DNA of 5,698 nt, taken from Planctomycetota bacterium. GTDB lineage: Bacteria; Planctomycetota; Phycisphaerae; WQYP01; JAJZKY01. The notes below the pieces were generated by a model, which saw only the letters and a program-made list of their open reading frames with translations, did no database searches and had not been told where the DNA came from. The DNA lies in NCBI GenBank assembly GCA_021803885.1, contig JAJZKY010000353.1:1-5698 (forward strand), in the 5' to 3' direction. Below, piece after piece: positions 1 to 5,698 of the stretch; positions within the stretch are counted from its first letter, which is position 1; every line of letters starts with the position of its first letter. The translations under genes were made by a program, and so were the position numbers.

Positions 1-534
1 GACTGCTGCCTTTTCTTCCTTCGTCAGTGATGAGTTCAGCGACCAGCAACGTACGATGAGTTCCGCTGGGAGACAGCAAAGAATGACGTCGGGCTTCTTC
101 GTCTCCATCGAAGCGAGGTGACGTACGCCTTCTGAATACAGGTCCAGAACACTCTCGAACCGAACTTTTGCATCACCTTCGCGTAGCGCTGCAGCCAAGT
201 CTCCCGACTCTCCACCAAGGCTGCGCACAAATCGCGCGTCCGTAACCATTTTGGCTCGGAACACCTCGTCAAAGCCGGGGTATGCGGGATACTGCGTTAT
301 GTCCGCTGCCCCAGGAATGAAGTCCGCACAGCGGTTGAGCCATTTCTGCGTTGCCTCGATCATCTGATCCGGGCCAACGAGTCCAACCGTGATCATCTCG
401 TTTCTTCCGGCGCCGAATCGTAGATCAAAAGGGCCTGCTTCGCGAAGTCCTTGGCGCACATCGGAAAATTCACCTGGGCCGCCAAACTCCAGTAGCGGTT
501 CATCCATTTGACAAAGATCAATTTGTATCGGCAT
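1..534 (-). CDS. Short prokaryotic Argonaute, N-terminal part (cut by window edge)
   Basis: Partial gene with 178 open codons from an ATG at 534 to base 1; the rest, including the PIWI domain, lies outside the window. I assign it to the short pAgos from the N-terminal pattern seen in that family: an EPLLEFGG segment (residues 12-19), a GPFDLRFGAGR strand-turn (34-44), a YPAYPGFDEVFRAKM segment (82-96), and the first strand and helix of a MID-like fold, DVILCCLPAELIVRCW (149-164). Position supports this, because it directly follows an APAZ-domain gene, the obligate partner of short pAgos. The start is chosen because AGGAGG sits just upstream (538-543); the next ATG (507) has no ribosome binding site. 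It overlaps the upstream stop by 17 nt, so the two are probably translationally coupled. Known family role: guide-directed recognition of invader nucleic acid in a complex with the APAZ protein, usually with an inactive PIWI. Catalytic status cannot be judged here. Confidence 0.85.
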   Translation of the reverse strand, partial: MPIQIDLCQMDEPLLEFGGPGEFSDVRQGLREAGPFDLRFGAGRNEMITVGLVGPDQMIEATQKWLNRCADFIPGAADITQYPAYPGFDEVFRAKMVTDARFVRSLGGESGDLAAALREGDAKVRFESVLDLYSEGVRHLASMETKKPDVILCCLPAELIVRCWSLNSSLTKEEKAAV

Positions 535-3295
535 GATCCTCCTCTTCTGCTTCTATGCGGGAGGTCTCAGCGAGCTCTGCAATTTCGTTGATGAGATCGT
601 CGTCGATCTCACCTTCTGTGGGTTCGATATCCTGTTCTTCAACGAAAGCGGAGTCGGTAATAGCGACCGACGGAAACTTCGCCATCAAGGTAACGTGCGC
701 TTCTGGTTCGAGGGGGAATCGGGACAATGAGCGCGTTTCGCCTGGCAGAAGGTCAGAGACGGGCGGTTCAGGCGTGAGATCAAAAGACCCAACTTCTCCC
801 TTTGCGACGACCCAAAGCCAAAATGAAATGTCGTTGAGGACCGCGTTGTTATAGTCTCTCGACGCGCGCTTCGTTGAAAGCGCATTCACTCGCTCCGAGG
901 CAAGTAAGCCTTTCAACCCATTGAAGGTAAAAACATAACCGGGCTCGATGATTAGGGCCCAAGTGTCGCCAAACTGTTCAAACCGATAGCTGAACGCTTG
1001 ATGTTCCCAATACTGGACTTTCTCAGTTCGAGGAGAGATTCGTGCTTTCACCACGGTCCGCGTCGCTCTTCGTAAGCGCGCTTGGTACGTGATCACGCGT
1101 GGGCCATCTTCTTCTTTTGGAAAGTAGGCTCGCTTCCGCTTCTTATCTACGAAGAGACCCCGCTGGTACAAATGAGCTTCAAGAGTCATGTTCAGAAGTT
1201 GGACAAGTCGTCGAGAACCATCTGGCGTCGAAGAGAACTCGGCACTCGTCAACGTCTCGCAGTCGCCACCATCGAGCAAACGAGACAGTGGATTGTTCCG
1301 AGCCTCAAGATCATAGAAGCTGAAGAACCGGCCATCGTGGAAAAGGAATGGGGGGATCCAATCATCGCCGGCCTCCTCCCAAATTTCGCTGAGGCGGGAC
1401 ACAGTCGTACCGGCGTGGTGCAGATAGGCAGGGATCTTTACTACCTCAATAATGTTCGCCGCATAGCGGCTGGTCGTCGGTATGAGCGGAGATGCTGTCC
1501 CGGTCGACTGATCGACGGCCTCTGGTCTTGAGAAGATTTCGATGTCGAATGCGGTGTTATTTTCGTCCGGCCCGAATCGGACGTCGCCACCGTTGTTCCT
1601 AACGTCTCGCAAGACATCCGATAGGCCCGAGCCCCTCTTATCCATCTCCCCACTGCCATAGAAAAGATCGGCCAATACTGGGTTCCGATAGCCTTTTATC
1701 CCTCGGCGACCGCGCCGGATTTCAGATTCAATGGAGCCCTGCTCAACCCGGTGCTGGACCTCCTCGACCAATCCGCCAGGATTCGATATTTTGATGCTCG
1801 AAGGAGTCACCATGATTTCGATGTGCCCGGGCACCCGATAGTCACGATGCACTAAGGCATTCACGATGACTTCCTTTAGAGCGAGTGGCGGATATGGGAT
1901 GACAGTCTCAGACACTTCACCTTTCAGCCGGAAAGGCCGATTGAAAGCTCCCAAGAATTGCGTAATTTGTTCAAATTGCTCCCAGAGATTTCCTAGAATA
2001 GTCCCTTCGAACCCGTCACCATCGCTTTCGTGAGTTCCACTTTCAATGGGCTGACGTACTCTCGTGAGCCATTCGGGGTTGCCCGCTGCTCTGATCTTCG
2101 TTACCGCTGATGTGATATATCGCTCAGGCTGCTTTCCAAAGAGTAGGACGCCGGCATTCGTGAGCGATTGTGTGGGCGGGTTGGTCTCTCGCGCGGCGAG
2201 ATTGAGATTGAAGAGCTGTTCAGAGATCCAATATCGATCGACTTGGGATGGAACGCTTAGCTTCAACGCCTCGGCATATTGCAGGATGCGGGTGTGCAGG
2301 ATCGACCAATCCAGCTCTTTGACAGCCACGCCTGCAACCGACATATCGAATGTTGGTGACTGGCGATGGGAATTTGTCGAGTCAGGCGCGGAAAATGTGA
2401 GTTCGGCGTCGAGATTCAATGCCCAAAGATCACGGGCAAACAACTCATCGAAGCCCTCGATATCCACTATGCTGAAATTCTCGCCAATCGTCTTCGCTAG
2501 TTCCTCGACCATTCCAGGGAGTTCTTGAGTCGATTCACTGGAACGTCGACACCAAAAAATGCCATGGCGATAGAAGTGACAGCTCTCCGCATTCTCGATC
2601 AATAGATGACGCATAACGGAAGGCTCGGCGCCACGATACCCAACAACAATGAGCGGTCGATCTCTAAGAAGCGGCAACAGTATGCCAATCAGCTCCTGAT
2701 CGAGCCGCTGCACCTCGTCGATGAGATTCTTATCAGTGTAATGATCGACTGATCCATGTAGATACACGAGCTGCGGATACTGCGGATCTGTGGTGAACTT
2801 GGTGTAGTCCGAATTCGTCTGGATAGCATTGATGAAATGTGGACGTCCCTTCTGGGCGCGCATATCCATTAGAAGCGAATCGAAATTCGTGGTGAGAACC
2901 GTATGAACAAGCTGCAGATGCAGAAACTCCGCAAGCTTGTCGTATCCAGGGCTGGGCTCAATTCCAGGCGATAGCAGCTTGCGGAAGAACTCTGCGCGAG
3001 CATGACGGGGTTGAAGCAGGTGCTGGACAACCGCTGGATAGTTGTCGACAAGCGGTGCGTCTTGGTCAAACCACGGTTGCTCCTGGAGCCAAGGCAACCA
3101 ATCACTTCGCTGTAGTCTGGGATCCTCTTCGGACCGACCGTGCTGATGCGCATATGCCCAGCGGGCGGCTCTCTCTACTACGCCTGCTGCCCCGGGAATT
3201 CCAGAACGTATCGATGCACCAGCTCCCAGAAGAAGTACTGGTTTCGGTCGCGACTTCAAAAGCGAATAAAGCCTTCCAATGGTTCCGACCTGCAT
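518..3295 (-). CDS. SIR2 / RecG-Schlafen-type ATPase-like / APAZ fusion, effector partner of short pAgo
   Basis: A protein of 925 residues if it starts at the ATG at 3295. This start has GGAG 6 nt upstream and lies shortly before the first SIR2 strand. The frame stays open further up, to an ATG at 3370 and a TTG at 3412 (964 residues), both without a clear ribosome binding site. Domains in 925-residue numbering: (1) SIR2, about 1-295, with GAGAS (24-28), RSGIPG (30-35), TTNFD with the likely catalytic Asn137, YLHG with His180, and VVGYRG (217-222), so the NADase residues look intact. (2) RecG/Schlafen-type module, about 322-591, with LTNAGVLLFG (378-387), Glu475 and Asn479 followed by HRDY, NPGG (505-508) and RGSG (554-557), like the GHKL ATPase fold of HATPase_c_4 proteins. 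(3) APAZ, about 601-871, with RGLFVDKKRKRAYFP (712-726), WEHQAFSYRF and EPGYVFTFNG (784-793). (4) An acidic tail. Inferred role: NAD+ depletion triggered by pAgo target binding. The middle module's role is unknown. Confidence 0.88.
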   Translation of the reverse strand: MQVGTIGRLYSLLKSRPKPVLLLGAGASIRSGIPGAAGVVERAARWAYAHQHGRSEEDPRLQRSDWLPWLQEQPWFDQDAPLVDNYPAVVQHLLQPRHARAEFFRKLLSPGIEPSPGYDKLAEFLHLQLVHTVLTTNFDSLLMDMRAQKGRPHFINAIQTNSDYTKFTTDPQYPQLVYLHGSVDHYTDKNLIDEVQRLDQELIGILLPLLRDRPLIVVGYRGAEPSVMRHLLIENAESCHFYRHGIFWCRRSSESTQELPGMVEELAKTIGENFSIVDIEGFDELFARDLWALNLDAELTFSAPDSTNSHRQSPTFDMSVAGVAVKELDWSILHTRILQYAEALKLSVPSQVDRYWISEQLFNLNLAARETNPPTQSLTNAGVLLFGKQPERYITSAVTKIRAAGNPEWLTRVRQPIESGTHESDGDGFEGTILGNLWEQFEQITQFLGAFNRPFRLKGEVSETVIPYPPLALKEVIVNALVHRDYRVPGHIEIMVTPSSIKISNPGGLVEEVQHRVEQGSIESEIRRGRRGIKGYRNPVLADLFYGSGEMDKRGSGLSDVLRDVRNNGGDVRFGPDENNTAFDIEIFSRPEAVDQSTGTASPLIPTTSRYAANIIEVVKIPAYLHHAGTTVSRLSEIWEEAGDDWIPPFLFHDGRFFSFYDLEARNNPLSRLLDGGDCETLTSAEFSSTPDGSRRLVQLLNMTLEAHLYQRGLFVDKKRKRAYFPKEEDGPRVITYQARLRRATRTVVKARISPRTEKVQYWEHQAFSYRFEQFGDTWALIIEPGYVFTFNGLKGLLASERVNALSTKRASRDYNNAVLNDISFWLWVVAKGEVGSFDLTPEPPVSDLLPGETRSLSRFPLEPEAHVTLMAKFPSVAITDSAFVEEQDIEPTEGEIDDDLINEIAELAETSRIEAEEEDHADTN
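538..543 (-). promoter_or_regulatory. Ribosome binding site of the pAgo gene
   Basis: A perfect AGGAGG on the minus strand, 3 nt before the ATG at 534; the overlapping GAGG reading gives a more usual spacing. It lies inside the last codons of the SIR2-APAZ gene. It fixes the pAgo start and indicates that the pAgo is translated from the same message. Confidence 0.7.
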
Positions 3296-3535
3296 TGCTT
3301 GCTCCACAAGAGAACCTAGCCCTGGGGCTGAGCGCTCGCACTGATTACATGGTATCGGCCTTGGGAGCATCGGAAAGCGAATGAATGCCGTGTCTTGCGG
3401 AGCGCTGGGCAATTCCGATGAGGTGCGGAATCAAGATAGTTAACCAGGCAGCACCCGTTCTAATCCGCCGTTGTGCTGCCAACCTCAAGAGCCTCCTTCT
3501 TCTATTGCCACCCAGAAAAAAGGATCTCAATTCCA
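3296..3535. other. Divergent intergenic region
   Basis: 240 bp between the SIR2-APAZ start and the ATPase start. It contains the 8-bp inverted repeat. The half nearest the SIR2 gene stays open in the SIR2 frame up to a TTG at 3412, so it is either leader or, less likely, an N-terminal extension. Promoters for both genes should lie here, but I found no pair of -35 and -10 elements that I trust. Confidence 0.5.
3447..3480. repeat. 8-bp inverted repeat in the divergent intergenic region
   Basis: GGCAGCAC (3447-3454) and GTGCTGCC (3473-3480) are perfect inverted arms around an 18-nt centre. The repeat lies between the divergently transcribed SIR2-APAZ and ATPase genes, 56 bp before the ATPase start. 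It could be an operator for a dimeric regulator or a transcript stem-loop. No regulator gene is in the window and I could not place convincing promoters for either gene, so its function is open. Confidence 0.4.
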
Positions 3536-4549
3536 ATGAAACCTTCAGAGCTCCACGAGGCGCTACATGCGCTGATCGGTGAACGTGTGCCCCTGCACGT
3601 CTGGGGCGCATGCGGCGTCGGCAAGTCACAAATTGTCGCCCAGGTCGCCGCGGACCGCAAATGCGACTTTCTCGATATTCGAGCGGTGCAACTGGATCCC
3701 GTCGATCTGCGCGGTCTCCCCCGAATTTCAGCAGACCGCGCGGAATGGGTGCCGCCGAAATTCCTGCCGCTCGATGGCGAGGGCATTCTGTTCCTCGACG
3801 AGCTAACTGCGGCGCCGCAGATGACCCAGGCCGGCTGCTACCAGCTGGTCCTCGACCGGAAGCTCGGCGAGTATCGGCTTCCGGATGGCTGGGTGGTAAT
3901 CGCGGCCGGTAATCCGGCATCGGAGCGAGGTGTCCACTTCTCGATGCCGCGACCGCTGCGGAATCGTTTCGTCCATCTCGACCTTAAACCCGACTTCCTG
4001 GATTGGTGCAAGTGGGCCGTGAAGGCGGGAATTCGTCCCGAGATCATCGCCTTCCTGCGCTTCAAGCCGGCACTCCTCCACGATCCCGATGCGGCATCCG
4101 ACGTGAACGCGTGGCCGACGCCGCGCTCCTGGGAGATGGCGTCGAACGTACTGACCGGCTTTGCCCGCCGCCAGCAGAGCGGCTTCTTTGCTGGCACGAC
4201 GGAGATCGAGGCGCAGCTGCTGGAGGGAACGATCGGCGAGGCGGCGACCACGGAGCTGGTCGCCTTCCTGCGCCTCTTCCGGCAACTGCCGTCGATCGAC
4301 GAAATCCTGCTCAATCCCGATGCGGCGCCTCTCCCCGAGGAGCCGTCGGCGCGGATTGCAATTGCCACGGCTCTCGGCCGCGCGCTGACCGACCATTCGA
4401 TTCCCAAGGGAATCCGGTACCTCGACCGGATGCCGACCGAGATGCGGGTGCTCGCCATGCGCGACGCCGCCGCCCGCGATCGGGCCATCACCCATACGAC
4501 GGAGTTCATCCGCTTCGGCGTGGAACATGCGGAGTTATGTTGCGGTTGA
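3536..4549 (+). CDS. MoxR-like AAA+ ATPase, C-terminus probably altered by element insertion
   Basis: A protein of 337 residues starting at ATG 3536, with AGGA at 3521-3524 (somewhat long spacing). An in-frame ATG at 3473 would add 21 residues of low-quality sequence before the conserved MKPSELHEAL start, so I reject it. Visible AAA+ motifs: Walker A GACGVGKS (24-31), Walker B ILFLDEL (84-90), sensor 1 AAGNP with Asn126, candidate arginine finger in RPLRNRF (139-145), and a sensor-2-like TPRSWE (195-200). This is the MoxR-type ATPase commonly found next to a VWA-domain or metallopeptidase-like partner and thought to act as a chaperone remodelling complexes; the exact substrate is unknown. No such partner follows. 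The last residues (LCCG and stop) are encoded within or beside a terminal repeat of the downstream element, so the native C-terminus has probably been replaced. It is markedly more GC-rich than both flanking genes. Confidence 0.87.
   Translation: MKPSELHEALHALIGERVPLHVWGACGVGKSQIVAQVAADRKCDFLDIRAVQLDPVDLRGLPRISADRAEWVPPKFLPLDGEGILFLDELTAAPQMTQAGCYQLVLDRKLGEYRLPDGWVVIAAGNPASERGVHFSMPRPLRNRFVHLDLKPDFLDWCKWAVKAGIRPEIIAFLRFKPALLHDPDAASDVNAWPTPRSWEMASNVLTGFARRQQSGFFAGTTEIEAQLLEGTIGEAATTELVAFLRLFRQLPSIDEILLNPDAAPLPEEPSARIAIATALGRALTDHSIPKGIRYLDRMPTEMRVLAMRDAAARDRAITHTTEFIRFGVEHAELCCG
4533..4543 (+). repeat. Recombinase-element repeat copy 1
   Basis: AGTTATGTTG followed by C. This is the first of three copies and overlaps codons 333-336 of the ATPase gene, just before its stop at 4547-4549. 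It is probably a recombinase binding site at the left end of the mobile element; the assignment is inferred from the repeats and the adjacent recombinase. Confidence 0.6.
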
Positions 4550-4559
4550 AGTTATGTTG
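4550..4559 (+). repeat. Recombinase-element repeat copy 2
   Basis: A second direct AGTTATGTTG, beginning 17 bp after copy 1 with a 7-bp spacer between the two. It starts directly after the ATPase stop codon. Confidence 0.6.
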
Positions 4560-4602
4560 TGCAGGAGGCGACTACAAGCTCTCCTATCGGTCTGTTGGCA
4601 TT

Positions 4603-4631
4603 TTGCTGGCAACATAACTGAATTCGATACT
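4603..4631 (+). promoter_or_regulatory. Candidate promoter of the recombinase gene
   Basis: TTGCTG (4603-4608), a 17-bp spacer, then GATACT (4626-4631), close to sigma-70-type -35 and -10 elements, 32 bp before the start codon. Called by eye only. The spacer contains the inverted repeat copy. Confidence 0.35.
4609..4619 (-). repeat. Recombinase-element repeat copy 3, inverted
   Basis: Reads GCAACATAACT on the plus strand, the exact inverse of copy 1 over 11 bp. It lies 45 bp before the recombinase start and falls inside the spacer of the candidate promoter, so the recombinase could repress its own gene by binding here. Confidence 0.6.
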
Positions 4632-4663
4632 TGGAGAATCACCACTTTCAAAGGAGATTCACC

Positions 4664-5698
4664 ATGTTCGAAAGAATTCTGCTCCGCCAATCTGATCTCG
4701 GTCGCCACCGCAACGGTCCATATGCAAAAGAACGAGAACGCTATCTGACATTGCTGATGGAAGAAGGCCGCGCCCTGCCGACCTTGAGACAAATTGCAAA
4801 TCTGCTCTACCACATGGCAGAGCAACTTCCGCTCAATCTCCCATCAGTCACGCCTACCCAAATTGACTCTGCTGCCAGACAATGGAGTACCACGCTCGTT
4901 TGCTGCCGTAGCAGTCGGCATCGCATGGAAACAAAGTTTGTATTTCATGCGACGAACTGGCTGCGCATGTTGGGACGTCTACAGAAACCTGTGTCCCAGC
5001 TTCCGTTCACCACTGAGCTGGATGCGTTCCTTCATTTCGAACAACAGGAGCACGGCCTAGCAGATGCTTCCTTGATGATGCATAAGACGCACTTGCGCCC
5101 ATTCCTCAACTGGGCAGCAGACCACGTAAAGACACTGCGCAAGATAACTCCGGAGGATATATCTCGCTACTTTACCTGGCAGGCCGCGCAGCGGCCATGG
5201 AAGCGAACGACCATTTCTATTCATGTCAAAGCACTGCGCAACTTCTTTCGTTTTGCTCAATCGATGAATTGGTGTATTCCAGGCCTTGCCAACACCATCG
5301 ATGCGCCGCGTATTTATAAATTCGAACGGTTACCACGAGGACCACTCTGGAGTGATGTGCAGCGTCTTCTAGTTGCATCTTCCGGTGACACTTCGAGCGA
5401 CATTCGCGATCACGCCATGTTATTGCTGCTGGCAGTTTATGGGTTTCGTAGCAGTGAAGTGCGCCATCTCTGTCTGGACGACATTGACTGGGAACAGGAA
5501 GTGATTCATGTTCGCCGCACCAAGCAGCGCAAAACTCAACACTATCCTTTGCTCCGCAACGTGGGAGATGCAATCCTGCGGTATCTTCGCGAAGTGCGTC
5601 CACGATGTTCGTATCGTGAGGTGTTCGTCACACGAATTCAGCCGTTTCGACCGTTAACGGCAACCTGTCTCGGAATAATGGTACGTAATCGTTTATTC
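4664..5698 (+). CDS. Tyrosine recombinase / integrase (3' end cut by window edge)
   Basis: 345 codons are open from ATG 4664 to the last base, with no stop in the window. AAGGAG at 4651-4656, 7 nt upstream, supports the start. The N-terminal part (residues 1-110) has an HRNGPYAKERERYL stretch and may be a family-specific arm. Residues about 118-205 look like the SAM-like core-binding domain (TELDAFLHFEQQEH to ALRNFFRFAQSM). The catalytic domain begins near 225 and shows box I, AVYGFRSSEVRHLCLDDIDW (257-276), with the catalytic Arg262, Glu265 and the usual L..DDIDW continuation. The beta-hairpin lysine follows in RRTKQRKTQHYPL (284-296). The second Arg/His box and the tyrosine nucleophile lie beyond the window. 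Family role: cutting and rejoining DNA at short repeats through a 3'-phosphotyrosine link. With the AGTTATGTTG repeats upstream it most likely moves the element it sits in. The subfamily (multi-recombinase transposon or single integrase) cannot be settled. Confidence 0.87.
   Translation, partial: MFERILLRQSDLGRHRNGPYAKERERYLTLLMEEGRALPTLRQIANLLYHMAEQLPLNLPSVTPTQIDSAARQWSTTLVCCRSSRHRMETKFVFHATNWLRMLGRLQKPVSQLPFTTELDAFLHFEQQEHGLADASLMMHKTHLRPFLNWAADHVKTLRKITPEDISRYFTWQAAQRPWKRTTISIHVKALRNFFRFAQSMNWCIPGLANTIDAPRIYKFERLPRGPLWSDVQRLLVASSGDTSSDIRDHAMLLLLAVYGFRSSEVRHLCLDDIDWEQEVIHVRRTKQRKTQHYPLLRNVGDAILRYLREVRPRCSYREVFVTRIQPFRPLTATCLGIMVRNRLF

Larger units (their letters stand above)
4550..4663. other. 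Left-end non-coding part of the recombinase element
   Basis: 114 bp between the ATPase stop and the recombinase start. It holds repeat copies 2 and 3, the candidate promoter and the recombinase ribosome binding site (4651-4656). I see no coding potential and no strong terminator here, so transcription from the ATPase gene could enter the element. Confidence 0.5.

Noticed and set aside
36..272. 78-codon minus-strand frame ending at 36
   Set aside because: It overlaps the pAgo frame in another phase, has no recognisable features, and the pAgo frame is supported by family motifs and a ribosome binding site.
2064..2528. 154-codon plus-strand frame inside the SIR2-APAZ gene, and others at 1082-1531 and 3055-3384
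   Set aside because: They lie antisense to a large gene with clear domains, lack ribosome binding sites and motifs, and are treated as chance frames.
3296..3412. N-terminal extension of the SIR2 protein from the TTG at 3412 or ATG at 3370
   Set aside because: Neither start has a clear ribosome binding site, and the added residues do not resemble a SIR2 domain; the ATG at 3295 has GGAG at good spacing. It cannot be fully excluded.
3473..3535. Earlier ATG start for the AAA+ ATPase
   Set aside because: The 21 extra residues are not conserved-looking, overlap the inverted repeat, and precede a typical family start (MKPSELHEAL).
3803..4528. Long minus-strand frames (241 and 223 codons) opposite the ATPase, and plus-strand frames at 4003-4617 and 4161-4388
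   Set aside because: Typical shadows of a GC-rich gene: Arg/Ser/Ala-rich translations without domain motifs, fully covered by the ATPase with intact Walker motifs.
4563..4585. AGGAG/CTCCT possible hairpin after the ATPase stop, considered as a terminator
   Set aside because: The arms are only 5 bp with a 13-nt loop and no U-tract follows.
5226..5603. Minus-strand frames of 125 and 67 codons inside the recombinase
   Set aside because: They lie antisense to a well-supported tyrosine recombinase and have no recognisable motifs.

Overview
The window carries part of a bacterial accessory (defence-island-like) region. The genes use canonical Shine-Dalgarno sites and ATG starts. Composition is mixed: a GC-rich middle gene is flanked by visibly less GC-rich genes on both sides. 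I cannot name the organism; a GC-rich Gram-negative host (for example Proteobacteria or Acidobacteriota) would fit, but this is only an impression.

Left part (1-3295, minus strand): a two-gene operon of a short prokaryotic Argonaute (pAgo) system. The upstream gene (3295 to 518) encodes a large protein with an N-terminal SIR2 NADase-like domain, a middle RecG/Schlafen-type GHKL ATPase-like module, and a C-terminal APAZ domain. The downstream gene (534 running off the window at base 1) is the first 178 codons of a short pAgo. It overlaps the stop of the SIR2 gene by 17 nt and has a strong AGGAGG site. By analogy with the known SIR2-APAZ/short pAgo systems (SPARSA), the pAgo is expected to use a guide to recognise invader nucleic acid and the SIR2 domain to destroy NAD+. 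The extra ATPase-like module is the unusual part.

Middle (3296-3535): a 240-bp divergent intergenic region with an 8-bp inverted repeat. It is followed on the plus strand by a GC-rich MoxR-like AAA+ ATPase (3536-4549), of the type that usually works with a von Willebrand factor A (VWA) partner. No such partner follows it here.

Right part (about 4533-5698, plus strand): the start of a mobile element. Three copies of a 10-bp sequence (AGTTATGTTG), two direct and one inverted, lie between the ATPase and a tyrosine recombinase gene (4664 to the window end, 345 codons, incomplete). The first copy supplies the last codons of the ATPase, so the element appears to have entered the 3' end of that gene and may have cut it off from its partner.

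Two of the four genes (pAgo and recombinase) are cut by the window edges. No RNA genes or CRISPR arrays were seen.
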